The notes: a model not told the origin generated them from the sequence alone. Counted from the first letter of the stretch, positions 23,917 to 36,657 are shown. The stretch: 64,000 bases of DNA from Hyposmocoma kahamanoa (GCF_003589595.1 NW_020653712.1:1858135-1922134); one strand, 5' to 3'. Numbers and translations: made by a program.

Positions 23917-25497
23917 CAGGGTGTAATTTTGAGACGGGACAGCAAGGCCAGCTACCTTAATCGTTGTACTTACAGGAAAACGGTTCTAGAAGACTATCCG
24001 TGAATTTTGAAGATATTTTGATTGGCATTCACAGATTTTGAAAAATGGTACAATCAGCAAGACAAAAGGGATTTTTTACAAAACCTTTTATTATGCCATT
24101 CGATCCAATCTCTGGTAAGGATCAATAGTCTCTATGGGACCAACTGAGGTAAATGTCAGAAATGTCAGACATCGCAAAAAACTTTTTACCATACATTTTG
24201 TAGAGACATATTTAGTAATCAGTTATTCTAGGTAGTTAAGGAAACTAACAAATTGACAACGTTATTACGTATTTCAAAATAAAAATAATAGCAAAAAGCA
24301 AAATAACATAAAAAAATCTATGACAGTAAGTAAGTCAATGCAGTAAGTGCTCGAATTGATTGCCGCCTTGGCGGATGCATCGGTTTGCTTTTTTCCGCAA
24401 GGAGCAAGTAGCGGCTGAAATTCTTGAACACTGCTGTATTTTTTTTATAAATTCCTTTTTTTTACATAGCTTCAAAAGAAAAATCCAGGACCTTCAGATC
24501 AGGACTGTGAGTTGGATATTGTGGGATCTATGATGAGATCATATGTACCAATCCACTTGTTTCCAAATCTTAAAATTAAGCGCGGTCGGCGGCTATTGTG
24601 TGGTGGAGCACCATCTTGTTGAAAATACACTTTTCTCAAAAGCGAAAACGGCGATCCAAACGATTTTGAAAGTTCTCTAAAATTGTATCATTGTCTCTGC
24701 AGGGTACCTTCATAAAATTCCACCATTACGATTCTATTTGACATAAGACCGCACCAGCAATTAAAAGAGAAACGAATCTGATTATAGCTTTTGGTAAACC
24801 TTCTTCTTTTCCTTCTTGACCTTCGCCTATTGTACACACCATTTTTTGAAATATTTGTTTCGTCGGACCATAGAATGTAATTTAAAAAATTATATCGTCT
24901 TATTTTTCCGCTAAGCCATCTGCAAAAATTAATTCTACGAACATTATCTCTGACATGTACTATTGGACCTCGACGATAATTTCGGGCCCTTTACAGGTAC
25001 CGTGACAGTCAACCGTGACCATGAGACATGTAAAGGGCCCGAAACGTCGGTTTGTTTGAAAAAACAAATATACGCGATTTAAATCCGGAAAAATAGTTTC
25101 ATTTCCTATGTGTAACAATCGCGAAAACCTAAGAACTCGAAATGATATGATTATAATTTAGTTTTACTTAACTAATTCTTATTTGTAGAGTAGCGGCCAG
25201 TATCTTTTCGAACAAAAAATGTTCATTTAAAATGTGTGGTAAAAGGTATCTTGCGATTTCTATTTTACCTCAGTTGGTCCTACAAAGACTATTGATCTTT
25301 ACTAGAGACCGGATCGAAAGGCTTAAAAAATGTTTTGAAAAAATTGCCTTTCATCTTGCTAACTGTACCATTTTTTGAAAATGTGTGAATGCCAATCAAA
25401 ATATCTTTAAAATTCATGGGTAGTCTAGAACCGTTTTCCTGTAACTATAACAATTAAGGTATTCGGCCTTGCTGCTTTGTTTCAAATTTACACCCTA
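23917..25497 (-). mobile_element. Tc1/mariner-like element with about 240-bp inverted repeats
   Basis: Bounded by CAGGGTGTAA and (inverted) TTACACCCT with TA at the left edge. The arms (about 23917-24180 and 25260-25497) are imperfect inverted copies, for example CCTTAATCGTTGTACTTACA against its partner at 25440. The centre carries a decayed transposase on the minus strand. Confidence 0.85.
24360..24860 (-). pseudogene. Decayed Tc1/mariner-superfamily transposase
   Basis: The minus strand reads V-Y-F-Q-Q-D-G-A-P-P-H, then N-K-W-I-G, and after a frameshift T-H-S-P-D-L-K-V-L-D-F. These are the second and third catalytic Asp regions of FQQDGA-type insect transposases, whose usual spacing is about 41. 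No long frame remains. Confidence 0.75.
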
Positions 25498-25926
25498 TAT
25501 AACCAGAAATAGAAACGAAATAAGGGCCATCCATCTCTGGCAACTCATCAGGCAAATGGGCCTTATATCATTTTTAAATATCAGTTCTCGTTTGCACTGA
25601 AATCACAAGTTAGAAAGTTGAAATAGAACAGCGCCAACAACTGACATTTGTTGTGATAAAGATTATATCTGTAACTATGGGGGGGCTGTTCCATTCGGTA
25701 GTGTGGTAAAAACAGCAAATCATCTAATTACAAAACAAACGGAATCATATTTCATCGGTAAAAAAAACTCAAGTTAAATTGGTCGATTTGAAGTGAAGCA
25801 ATTGACAACACCCATTAATTGTTTCGAATTCGGGCTGGCCAATCGGAGTGTAGTTGTCACCGTAATGATTTGGCATAATAGTTTTCAGACAAATTAAATG
25901 ACATTTCGTCTGTATTTCTGGTTATA
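25498..25926 (+). mobile_element. MITE family M2 (429 bp), abutting the previous transposon
   Basis: Ends TATAACCAGAAATAGAAACG and CGTCTGTATTTCTGGTTATA. It starts at the very last base of the Tc1/mariner-like element, so one of the two inserted at the other's terminus. Confidence 0.85.
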
Positions 25927-26199
25927 CACTAGATGGAAATGATGACAATGGTAAAAGTACAAAATAAACAACGTCACATAAGAAAACAAGTCAATATCAC
26001 ATAACTAACGCATTTTCATTTCGACTTTCGAGATATTGGCAGCTAAAGTTCTCTTTTTTGCTAATAAAAATTTCAATTACGCTGATTTTGCTTAATAATA
26101 AAACTGGAACTAAAAGAAACGATTTTTTTCGTCCCTTACAATGATTCCTTCATGCAACTGAGTCGATCAGCACTAAAAAAATGTTAGATCAATTTTATT

Positions 26200-28240
26200 C
26201 ATATATTTATATATTCTTTATTGTCAAAGAAAAGACACATTAAAACACGTTACAATGGACATATACATATACAAAGGTGAGCTTATCTCTATAAGAGATC
26301 TCTTCCAGCCAACCCTAGCCGTGGTGCAAAAATGAAGTCTGCGGGACTAATTATTGTACAACAAAATGAAAATTTAAATGTGAATAAAATATACTCACAT
26401 ACAAGAACTATAAATATATACATAAGCAGAATATATATTAGAACAAATTACATGTTTACAAATATGTTACCGATTAACTATCTAACGCGTTGGACAGGAA
26501 GTGCTGTTTTAATTTGTGTTTGAAAGATGCGACCGATGGTCTGTCATGAATGTCAGCTGGTAGTTTATTCGACATACGAGCTGCACTTACAGTACAAGAA
26601 TTGTGAAAAAATTTGGAGTTTTAAATTTTTTTTTGGAGTGAAAATTGTTTATTGAATAACGTATTGCACAAATGAATAACTAAAAACTAATTATGCGAAT
26701 AAATGTAAAATATAACACATATACCTGAACTAGGAGAATCCTGTATTTCAGGTAAAAAATACTAATTATACAGGTGAATATATGATGATTAAATTATAAA
26801 CAAAAAAATTATTGAAATGTAAACAAAATAATAATAATAATTAAACAATGAAATGCAAATCATAACCTATTACGCTTACATTAGACAACATTTATTTTGG
26901 GATAATTAATAAATTCTGTTTGGCATGACTTACAAAAGAAATACAAAAAATCTGGAAATAAACACATGTTTTGATGATACAATTTTGGGGCAGACAATAT
27001 CTTCCCGTCTTTTGTTAGTATTTTCAGTACTATATGGGAGTGCAATGTGCTGTTTGAGAATTGTGGACTTAATAAATAATTGCCTTACACGTCTTATACA
27101 GAAGGTTAGTGGGGTAAAGGAAAGGGCGGAAGGTAGAAACTTTTAGAACCGCTCGCTGGACTCTCTCAATGGCTAGTAATGAAGTTTTAGCAATACCACC
27201 CAAAGATGTAATGCAATAATGTAATAATTGATTGACATATGGCATAATAAACTTGCCTGATTATTTTAAAATCAGCAAAAGCGCGTTGTTTTTTAAACAC
27301 ACATTAGCTTACGGATTCGACCGCTTAGTGCTTCGTTATGGAGCTTAAAAGAGATGTCATCATCTATTATAACACCTAAATATTTTATCTTGTTAGTAAT
27401 AGCAATGTCTGGACACTTGCACAGGTTGTTAGTAGTCTCCTTACAATGGTGAGCATAAAGTTGTGTGTTAGTTATAACAGACTTTGGTTTCCGCATATAG
27501 AACTGCATGAAACTAGTTTTATCCGTGTTTAGTGTTAATAAATGCTGCTGGAGGCAGTTATTTACGACATTGAATCCTCGCTGAGCATACTCGTAGACTT
27601 GCTTATCAGAGTTAGCAGAAAAAAGCAGATCGGCATAGGATATGACCTTCCTACCATTTAATTCTAGATTACAAAGGTCATTAATGTAGATGTAGAGTAG
27701 ATGTCAGAAACAGAGTAGGGCCTAAAATACTTCCTAGGGGAATTCCAAATGCAGTGCTATTGAGATCAGAACTGAAAACATCATCTATTTTTTCATCATT
27801 GGGAGCGGTTTTCCAAATAATCTGCAAATAATTTTAGCTGTATACCTCTTATACCTAGGGATTCAAGCTTCTGTAATAGGATGGGTATATAAACTTTATT
27901 AAAAGCTTTCGCTAGGTCCAAAAATATCCCCACTGTTTTGTTACCCTTGTCAAGTTCTCTTGCTAAAAATCCGTAAGGTGATGCACAGCGTCAGATGTCG
28001 ATAATTTGGATCTAAAACCGAACTGTGTTCTAGATAATATGGATTGTTTCTCCAAATACAATACAAGCCTATTATTTATAAGTTTTTCTAATATTTTAGA
28101 TATTGCTGGCAGTAACGAAATAGGTCTATAATTCGTTATTTGATCTTTGTTACCAGATTTATATACCGGGACAACAACACCATTTTTTAAGCATATAGGA
28201 AATATTCCTTTTGTTAGAGATATTTGCAAAATGAATGTAA
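26200..28240 (-). mobile_element. CR1/Jockey-like LINE, 5'-truncated and dead
   Basis: Runs from reverse-transcriptase sequence near 28229 to an AT-rich 3' end near 26200 (TTTATATATTCTTTATTGTC on the plus strand). The protein part is broken by several frameshifts. Confidence 0.75.
27290..28229 (-). pseudogene. LINE reverse transcriptase remnant
   Basis: On the minus strand, in order: P-V-Y-K-S-G-N-K-D-Q-I-T-N-Y-R-P-I-S-L-L-P; Q-F-G-F-R-S-K-L-S-T; G-I-F-L-D-L-A-K-A-F; S-Y-A-D-L-L-F-S; and K-Y-L-G-V-I-I-D-D-D-I. These are standard non-LTR reverse-transcriptase blocks. The catalytic Y-A-D-D is reduced to Y-A-D-L, so one catalytic Asp is missing, besides frameshifts. Confidence 0.85.
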
Positions 28241-28777
28241 GCGGTGAAAGTAGGATGTGCTTGAATTTTTTAGTATTTTGTTATTATGTATAAAAGTGTT
28301 CTAGTGTCACAGGTACGTTTTGGGCGGGAATTGGGGGATAAGGGGGGAAAAACGGGAACACATATAATCAGGAAGCTGGGGGTAATTTAAATTTTATAAA
28401 GAAGACAAACAACAGACATAGACATTATGGACATGATCAATAAAAAAAATTGACTATGCCAAAATTGTTTTCACAAAAAAAAGACCTAATGGTTCATAAG
28501 ACAGTTTCCTTGTATATTCCATTTAAAAACAACTGTATAAACAAATTTTATTATGTATGTATTTAAATCGCAAAAAAAACTGGTAGTTGCTAATGCGTAC
28601 TCGATAAATAACTGACATCAAACTTTTTATTCACGAATTCAGAGGAGTTTGCACACCTTGAAATGTAAAGAAAAATTTTGGGTGTTCAACGTTAATGTTC
28701 TTTAGGGATTTTAATGCATCGATATGGCAAACCTTACAGCGATTACAAACGGCGACTTAAGTAGCTTTAAGTAGCTA

Positions 28778-28905
28778 ATCGTCTACCTTTACGCACACGC
28801 GCAATTTTGAGCAGCGATGCAATCACGTGTTTGTATCGATGCAGTCGCGAGTTTGCATCGATAAAATTGCCTATAAATCGCAGGTGTAGCGATGCAATAA
28901 AGTCA
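28778..28905. repeat. GCGATGCAATC-rich repeat, related to 31080-31290
   Basis: Both stretches contain repeated and inverted GATGCAATCAC / TTGCATCG(A/C)T words. They are probably remnants of one MITE family; ends were not resolved. Confidence 0.45.
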
Positions 28906-28922
28906 TCGTATGAAACCACTCT

Positions 28923-29038
28923 TAGGGTCGTATTCCAGAATTCTACTCAAGTCAGGACTTGAGTATGATTTCTAGTGCTTTAAATCATACTCAAGTCCTG
29001 ACTTGAGCATTGAGTAGAGTTCTGGAATACGACCCTGA
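28923..29038. mobile_element. Foldback MITE F1, copy 2 (near-perfect palindrome)
   Basis: AGGGTCGTATTCCAGAATTC pairs with its inverted copy at the right end, and AAGTCAGGACTTGAGTATGA pairs with TCATACTCAAGTCCTGACTT. Almost the whole 116 bp can fold into one hairpin. Confidence 0.8.
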
Positions 29039-29039
29039 G

Positions 29040-29985
29040 AGCTCACGATTTATAGGTGTAATGGACAATCGAGTGAACGTTTTCGAACCATTAATGCTTG
29101 GTCAAACTGCATTCGATCTCAAGTCAGGAACCCGATATAAAAAAACTAGTTATATAGGTAGTTAGTCCAATATTGAGATGTCTATTTAATGAATTATGCA
29201 TTTATAAAATGATTTTTTCTTACCTTAAAATACAAAATACAAATACTTCGTTTCATATGGAATTGCATGCCTATTTTTAATTCCTATTAATTTGTAAACT
29301 ATAATGTTTCAATAAAAAGATGTATCAAGATTGTTTACATGAAGTACCTTAACAAATGGACTATAGAAGGGATACTTAGTAGATCTGTATTCGCTCATCT
29401 CCGATATCAGTTTCGCTCAAAATGTCCACTACTTTTGATTATTATGGATATTATTATGAATTTAAAAAATAGGCGCCTTGACGTCGAGTTGCGGACACCA
29501 GCCCGTTACACGAAGTACCAAGTACCAAGAATTATGAATACATTATGGATACATTATGTCTCAGCATGTCTACCTTCAGTTCCTATGACCCTGCTCCAAC
29601 GATAGGCGCTAGTCACTGTCTGTAAGCCAAGTGCTCGTTAATATTCAATAGTTTTACTGTAAATAGTTATGGGTAGCCTGCAGACTGTCTTAAGTTGAAA
29701 CTTAAGATCACGGTTGCGAAGTAAAATAACTTCCATTTTATGGCTAAGATCCTTACACTAACTGGGTAATCTGTTCTTCAAAGAGTCTACACAACCTAAA
29801 ACGACTTTGGTTCACTCTGCATAACTGTGAAAGTGTTGATTCTAACACTTTTCACGATACAAAACAACATAAACTTACCTTGAAATTTTACAAGAAAACC
29901 ACTGTATTCAACCGGTATTTTATATATACCAATATATTTTTTTTATATCAACTGAACTACATAGAACACGTATACTATACGATAT
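29040..29985. other. No gene seen
   Basis: AT-rich. The frame at 29339-29605 matches nothing I recognise. Confidence 0.4.
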
Positions 29986-30640
29986 AATTACAGGCACATG
30001 GGACTTGTCAATTGATATATAGATTTTAAGACTTTCGTGGTTATTCACTAAATGATTATCACTAGTATCAGGTTTCTTACGACGGTATGACTTCTTTTTA
30101 TGTTCCCGATATTTCGGAACGATTGTACGCGCCAAGGTCACGGGTTGACTGGACGGCGGCAGATGACAGCTTTAAGAGCAGACATATCTGTCTACCCTCT
30201 TGCGCTGTCGACGACTACCTTCATCGCGATTTGTTGTGGCGTTACCATTGTCACTCACTTTTTTCACACAAACCACACTCCCTGTATCCACGCGCGAAAC
30301 TGAACTCGAGGTGTTTTTGTTTTTATTACTGCACGCACTAAGGACCGGATTCCATGCACTGGACAGTTTAAAACCATCATCACGGTTAAATGTTTTGTAC
30401 CATGGAGCGTGCAACCGTTCCGAAATATCGGGAAAATAAAAAGAAGTCACACCGTGGTAAGAAACCTGATACTAGTGATAATCATTTGTCAATTGATGTC
30501 TCAGGGTGATGGGCGCAGTGGCAGTGCCCCAGGTCTTTGCGACTTTAAGCACTGAGTGGCACCGCAACTGTTATGGACAGGCGTGTAGCTTACCATCAAG
30601 CACACGACTCGACCATTCCGTTATTTGATGTTATAAAAAA
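29986..30640 (+). repeat. Family A repeat split by an inserted TIR element
   Basis: The left part ends GGCACATGGGACTTGTCAAT at about 30016. The right part resumes GTCTCAGGGTGATGGGCGCA at 30498 and continues to about 30640. Confidence 0.8.
30017..30497. mobile_element. TIR element inserted in a family A repeat
   Basis: The flanks share TGTCAATTGAT on both sides, a possible 11-bp target duplication. Inverted arms of about 80 bp (AAATGATTATCACTAGTATC ... CGATATTTCGGAACGATTG) lie at 30050-30130 and 30410-30486. The overlapping frames inside are artefacts of the arms. Confidence 0.75.
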
Positions 30641-31475
30641 TAATCCATTTTTCAAATCGCTTTAATTTCGTTTGTAAAAAAATAATTTCTGAACTATAGC
30701 TACTGTCCTTGCCGTCCGACCCAAGCAAAATGATCGTATTACCATGGGAAAATTTTGAATTCGGGCTGTGGCAGTATCGACTCTTAAACTACTTGCGATT
30801 TAACCTTCTCTGGATTCGCGGGTGGCAATTTATTTTAATTTTTATTAACTTAGCGGTTGTTAATCAAATATGGTTCTTAAACCATCCAGATCTAATTAGC
30901 CTTCAAATAAAAAAAATCGTTTTGAGATCAATCCATTCGTATGAGAGATATCCGTCTGACAGCCGCACAGATACATAAACAGAATCCTCAAAATTATAAC
31001 TCCTCTCTTTTTGAATCGGGAGGCAAACATAGTTCCATTTCATCACTGACAATTTTAGAGCTATATTTTGATATTTGATACTTACATTTTTAATTATAAG
31101 AGTGGGTACACACGACGACCAGCTACTACTACTAATTGCAATTGCGTTTGCATCGATGCAATCACTTATTTTTGCATCGCTACTTAAAATCGCGCGTGTG
31201 TGTAAAGATACACGATTAGCGACTGCATCGCTACTGCCTCGAGTTTGCATTGCTGCTAAAGTCGCTGTGTGTAACGACTCTAAATGACATTGTTCTACCA
31301 TTTTTACATACCGATCATCAAAGAAGTCTAATTAGGATTATGCATACATTTTTTTAAACCTATTAGTGAATGACAAACCAGAAGTAGTTAATTACAAAGG
31401 TTCGATAACCAAAGTCCTCATCTAGCGCCCACATTGCTGACTGCTGTCCCACCGAAGTCATCGTATTAACTAATT
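30641..31475. other. Presumed intron tail before U3
   Basis: Holds a MITE-like segment (31080-31290) and a short stretch near 31369 that reads N-D-K-P-E-V-V, echoing U2 (see findings). No gene otherwise. Confidence 0.4.
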
Positions 31476-31494
31476 TTTTCTCGCTATTTTTCAG
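31476..31494 (+). other. 3' splice acceptor box of U3
   Basis: TTTTCTCGCTATTTTTCAG, 19 of 19 identical to the box before U2. The exon frame and family similarity begin directly after it. Confidence 0.8.
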
Positions 31495-33554
31495 CGCCCA
31501 TTATAATAAAAACGAGACAAAAGTCAATTCAAACTAATACTGATCAGAGAAGGAAACCTCAAGAGAAATGTCAAAGAACAATCGATTACGTATTTGTCAA
31601 GTGTTTATCTAACGTCAATGGACACTCTGTGATTAATAAAGGACAGACGGTTCACAAGATCTTACTGCAGAAACAGAAAAATCAAGAACATGCTACCTAT
31701 GCCGTTCAGAAAACAGATCAAAAGGACCAATCACTTAAAGAAGTGACAGTAGCTACATCAGAAAATCATATATACTTACGGTTAGACAAAGAGAAACTAT
31801 TAACATGTTTTATATGTGTAAATCATTTTGGGAAATCAAATTTCAAAAAACCGACTGATGCTGAAGGGCTAATTTCCAATTTGTCAAACAAAGAATTACG
31901 TTCAAATTACAATGAATCATTAAGTAAAGCTCGTAATCCCAAAAAATCAAGTACAAAGCCACGAACTGAGGATACAAAATCAAATCATTCGAAAGAAAAT
32001 AATATTCAAAAAGTAAATTGCAATATTGAAGCAATTGCAAAAAGGACTGAAAAACAAAACAAAGATGATGCAACACAGAAACTTGGACTATTAACTGAAA
32101 TCGAAAAAATACCAAATACGTCTGACGTACAAAAAAAAGAAAGTGTGAAATGGCCATCTACGGATTTGCCGGAAAAAAAATTTATCAATGATAATGGAAT
32201 TTTACAGGGAATACCTTCATTGCCGATGAACCAATTTAGAGACCTGCATAGTAAAGTAACAACTAAATTAAATCCAAATAATATGGAGAAAGAGAGTGTA
32301 CGCATATCGAATGAAATTAAACCGTCATTATCGGAAGAAACAGCTATATCCATAAACTTAGAAAATCATCATAAACAGAAATGTGCACCCAGCCATTTGA
32401 ATTTTGGATGTGAGATACACAAAATAGCTGCTGAAAAAAGCAGCAAACTTTCACTACACCTGACGGCAAAAGCTGAGACAAAAACAGACTGTTTGAACTC
32501 ACACAAATATCAAGAACAGAAGTTTGCACCGGCGTATCTGAGACTGGTGATTCCTGGACTGAAAATAATTGTTAATGGAAGCAACAAGCCTTCACAAACT
32601 CTCTTGAAAATAGTTGACTCAAAAATTGACTGTTCAGACAAACGTGCTTATTGTGTAGGTAAATTTGAAGCCGAAAATCTTAATCCTACCAAAAGAGAAG
32701 ATTACACAACTCCAGAAAATCTGAATAAAATGAAGTACGCAGAACCACAAACTGATGAACTTGTGCGAAGCACCAAAATAACTAAAGACATGCGATTTAC
32801 AGACATCGTTAAAGTTGTTATGACCCGAAATCAATGTTCCATGTTAAAAAGGTGGACGGAGCCCGTAAATTTGGTCAGAAGCAGTTCGTCATACAACGTA
32901 TATCCAAGGCAACAAAGACCGTCAAATCACTTTAAATGGCTACTACAAATGTGGAAGCAGGGATGTGAAACACAAGACGAATCTCTAAGGAAGTTAGCAA
33001 CACAACCGCTATCTGTACCGACACGGCAAGAAACTGATTCTTTATTCAACAAACAATCAGTAGAAGTAAATAACGAACCTTCAGAACTCTTGAGATCAGA
33101 TACTAAAATGAAAACAGAAAGTGAAACTGAACAGAAGCAAGCAGACCCAAAAAATCAATATAATGAATGTGGACCAGTACAACTATCTAATACTTCAGGC
33201 GTTCGACAAACCAATTTACCAACCAACAGTTCTTTGACTGATTTTAAAATAACTCAAGACATGTCACTATCCGAAATGTTGCAACTTGTCAGGATGCGAC
33301 ATCGATATCCTGACTCAAAAAAATATCTGGAGTGCGTAGATATGACCAAAACATGCACGGATGGATTACCACAAACGGCACCAAAAGATCAATGTCGACC
33401 GGGACGCTGTCCCTCTGCAAGGATATGTTCAAAATGTCCAAAACCACCTCCTTGTGCAGTTGCGCCGAGCGAATCTGGCCCTTTAAAAAAATTATGCGAC
33501 CCCTGTCCGAACAACACTTGTCCCAGGACTTGTGATAATAACAAATCAGTCTAA
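31495..33554 (+). CDS. U3: large terminal exon, unrecognised family, Cys-rich C-terminus
   Basis: The frame is open from the acceptor ending at 31494 to TAA at 33552-33554, about 686 codons, entering in phase 1 (CG|CCC ATT ATA). The N-terminus has P-I-I-I-K-T-R-Q-K-S and then Q-E-K-C-Q-R-T-I-D-Y-V-F, matching U2 and U4. The first in-frame ATG is far inside, so an upstream exon is required. A C-terminal motif at 33243-33350 begins F-K-I-T-Q-D-M-S-L-S-E-M, and a weaker internal copy lies near 32775-32870 (T-K-I-T-K-D-M-R-F-T-D-I). The tail is Cys/Pro-rich (C-R-P-G-R-C, C-S-K-C-P-K-P-P-P-C, C-D-P-C-P-N-N-T-C). Mostly Lys/Ser/Asn-rich and probably disordered. The U1 tail, including the sequence past its stop, aligns with this tail. 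Function unknown. Confidence 0.8.
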
Positions 33555-33676
33555 ACCAAACACGTCCTTGACATTCTATCTCGGAATTTTCGATCAAACT
33601 CTTTTTTGATCCCACCTGAAGTGGTCACCAACAGATACTGCGACATTCTGCTCTATCCACAGAGATTCAAACCCTG

Positions 33677-33682
33677 AATAAA
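33677..33682 (+). promoter_or_regulatory. Poly(A) signal of U3
   Basis: AATAAA about 125 nt after the U3 stop. Confidence 0.6.
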
Positions 33683-34627
33683 CCAGATAGTAGTTTAGCC
33701 GCCTCCGATGCGTTTTCTATGGAAATATATTTCGGAATACCCATCCCTCATTTTTCGTTGGACGTAAAGTTGTTGTTTCCGAAATGTCTGTCCATAGTGT
33801 ACTTTTAGAATAGATTATACGGAAAGCCAAAGGAATGCCTCGCCTTTAAGTTTTGCTGTCAGACATATTTGTCATGACTGGAAGCTGAAAGGAAGAAGCT
33901 TGGTGCCTTCTTAAATATTTTTTATTTTTGCACGATCGCACACGACTCGTTTCTCAATCAACGTGCTATAAAATTTCGTCAGAAAAATCTTCTTGAAATT
34001 TTCCCGTGTATACTCATTCCTCCCGCACCGCGCAGCTACCGTAGAAACCCATTCACTTAAGCCGTAGACTTGTAGTAATATAGACCTGCGAGGTTATTAG
34101 TTTTATTATTTAGATGGACGATAAAAGTATTTTGCCCTAGAACTAATCAGATTTGTACAATTGGGAGTCAAGTTCCCAAGAGATAAGGAGGAACTTAACA
34201 CCTAGTGTTCACCTAAAAAGAACTTACTGTATAACGAAAACTACATAATTTGTCTTATTTAAGTCTATCAAACATGCCATAGTAAGGTTAAATATAAAGT
34301 AACAATAAACAAGCCCTAAAAAATATTTTAAAGTTTGACCTTTCTATGCATGTGAGTACACTGTATTGTTACGCAGGAGTTGAGTGGACACGAACAGAGA
34401 TGGGCATTGGGTTAAAACCCAATCAACCCAGCCGGTTTATAACCCATTTCTGTCCAAAATCGTTGCTGTCGAAACATCATTTGCGTAAAATAATACGGAT
34501 TTTGGTATAATTCCAGTTAGAAATTTCCATGTAAAATAGCGCTTTTAGACGAAAAAGTGGTAACTCCATGCAATATCGAACTAAACAATCCTGTGGCGTC
34601 TTACTTATTGCTAGGGACCATCGACTA
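33683..34627. other. No gene seen after U3
   Basis: A CCGCGCAGCTACC-containing fragment (about 34020-34080) recurs near 45735-45800. Nothing else is supported. Confidence 0.4.
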
Positions 34628-35092
34628 TATAACCAGAAATAACTGTTCTGCCAAATCATTACGGTGACAATTGCGCTCCGACTGGCAAGCCCGAATTCGA
34701 GACAATTGACGGATGTCGACAATAGTTTCACTTCAAATCGACCAGTTTATCTTACGCTTTGCTATAATGGACGGAAATTGAAAAATTACATATTTAATTA
34801 CCGATGAAATTTGATTTCATTTGTTTCGTAATTAAATGTTTTGTTGTTTTACCCACGCCACCGAATGGAACAGCCCCTATAGTTAGAGATATTATCTTTA
34901 TTACAGTAAAAACAGAATATTTTTGGAATATACAGAGACGTACACACAGGTCAGTTGTTGGCGCTGTACTATTTCAACTTTCTAATTTGCGATTTCAGCG
35001 CAAACGAGAGTTGATATTTAAAAGTGACATATGGGTCATTTGCTTGATGAGTTCCCAGTGATGGATGGTCCTTATTCGTCTCTATTTCTTAT
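34628..35092 (-). mobile_element. MITE family M2 (465 bp)
   Basis: Starts TATAACCAGAAATA and contains the shared TGGTGACAA/GAATTCG and CGCAAACGAGAGTTGATATT blocks. The right TIR is worn (TCGTCTCTATTTCTTATGA). Confidence 0.8.
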
Positions 35093-35399
35093 GAAAATCG
35101 ATTATAGTGCATACGATAACGAGTTTTTGTATAGATTCATTTCAATGCCATTTCCAAGCGAATCGTGTCAATAAAAAGACGAAATATGTAAACATGCAAT
35201 AAACTTTTGTAATAATATAATTACATTTGAACAAAACTCGATTTACATATTTAGTTGTAAATAGTTTTTGTCTTCGATTCGGGCGTTTATGGGTTTTAAC
35301 GCAATTAAAAATCCGGCCGCTAGCTTAACTCTGGACGACCGCCAATCCATGGTTAACTGGCTTTTGACTTCTTGGAGATATATATCGCCGTCATCGAGT

Positions 35400-35869
35400 C
35401 TAAAACCAGAAATAGAGACGAAATAAGGGCCATCCATCCCTGGCAACTCATCAGGTAAATGGGCCTTATAATGGGCGCTGAAATCACAAATTAGAAAACT
35501 GAAATAGTACAGCGCCAACAACTAACCTGTGTGTAGGTACGTTTCCGTATATTCCAAAAATATTCTGTTTTTATTGTAATAAAGATAATATCTCTAGCTA
35601 TGTGGGAGCTGTTCCATTCGGTGGTATGAGAAAAACAACAAAATATCTAATTACAAAACAATTTGAATCACATTTCTTCGGTAATTAAATATTGAAGATG
35701 TAATTTAGCTCAAGTTAAACTGGTCTATTTGAAGTGAGACAATTGACGACACCCGTCAATTGTTTGGCATTCGGGCTGGCCAATCGGAGCGCGGTTGTCA
35801 CCGTAATGTGATATGGCAGAATAGTTTTCAAATAAATTAAATGACATTTCGTCTCTATTTCTTGTTATA
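35400..35869 (+). mobile_element. MITE family M2 (470 bp), inverted relative to the previous copy
   Basis: Ends TAAACCAGAAATAGAGACGA and GTCTCTATTTCTTGTTATAT, with CATCGAG / CTCGATGG just outside as an extension of the TIR. It lies about 300 bp from another copy in opposite orientation, so this region can fold into a long hairpin. Confidence 0.85.
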
Positions 35870-35907
35870 TTCTCGATGGTCACTGTTAATTTAAATATTT
35901 TATTAGC

Positions 35908-36657
35908 AATACCGTGTCTTGCTATATAGCCACGCCACCCAATTTTTTTAAATTATGAAATTACCCCCTGTACATTACGATGGTGGTGGTACGGAGGATT
36001 CTTTGTAGTCATGCCACCTATTATTAATAGTCGTAAATGCAATTTTAGCTATTTATCTGAATTTTGCCAATGTACAAACGTTGTGTGTATTACGTACTAT
36101 AAAAAAATTGTAGCAACATGTGGTGGTTTTCCATGTCATTCTTGATAATATCGTTTGTCAAGCGCCATTCAATAATGTACGAGTAAAATTGTTAGACAAT
36201 ATTTTGTAATAGTGAATATGAAGGCGTTTCATTATTTTAAAAATTGACAATTGAAATGTGGCAAAATTAACTAGCATTACGCCTATTTTTTGATATGTAC
36301 ATAATACACAGTGTATGTAAAATTGAACTTACAAGCATTAATAATAAGTGGCGTGGATACAAAGAATCTTCTTCCACAGTAATTGTTTTTTTTCTTTTAA
36401 ACTAATAGTAGTGACTCACAAAAAACTCTCAACAATACAAAAGCAACTCACACAAATACATCATGTACGTTAGCCATATATTGTGTGCGTTAACTTGATT
36501 CACCTGAATAAGTTCACCTAAGTGCATTAAGTACACTTTACCTAGGTGTATTAAAGTAAATTTTAGATAAACATAAAAGTAAACCGCATTCACTCCTTTA
36601 TTTAATATTAGGGTGGCGTGACCATAGGCATAGCTTGACAATTGACACGCTATACCC
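35908..36657. mobile_element. Possible TIR element (about 750 bp)
   Basis: TAGCCACGCCACCCAATTTT near 35930 has an inverted partner AGGGTGGCGTGACCATAGGC near 36610, with weaker pairing outside. No coding content. Confidence 0.5.

Noticed and set aside
30087..30450. Several overlapping frames on both strands
   Set aside because: Produced by the inverted arms of the inserted TIR element.
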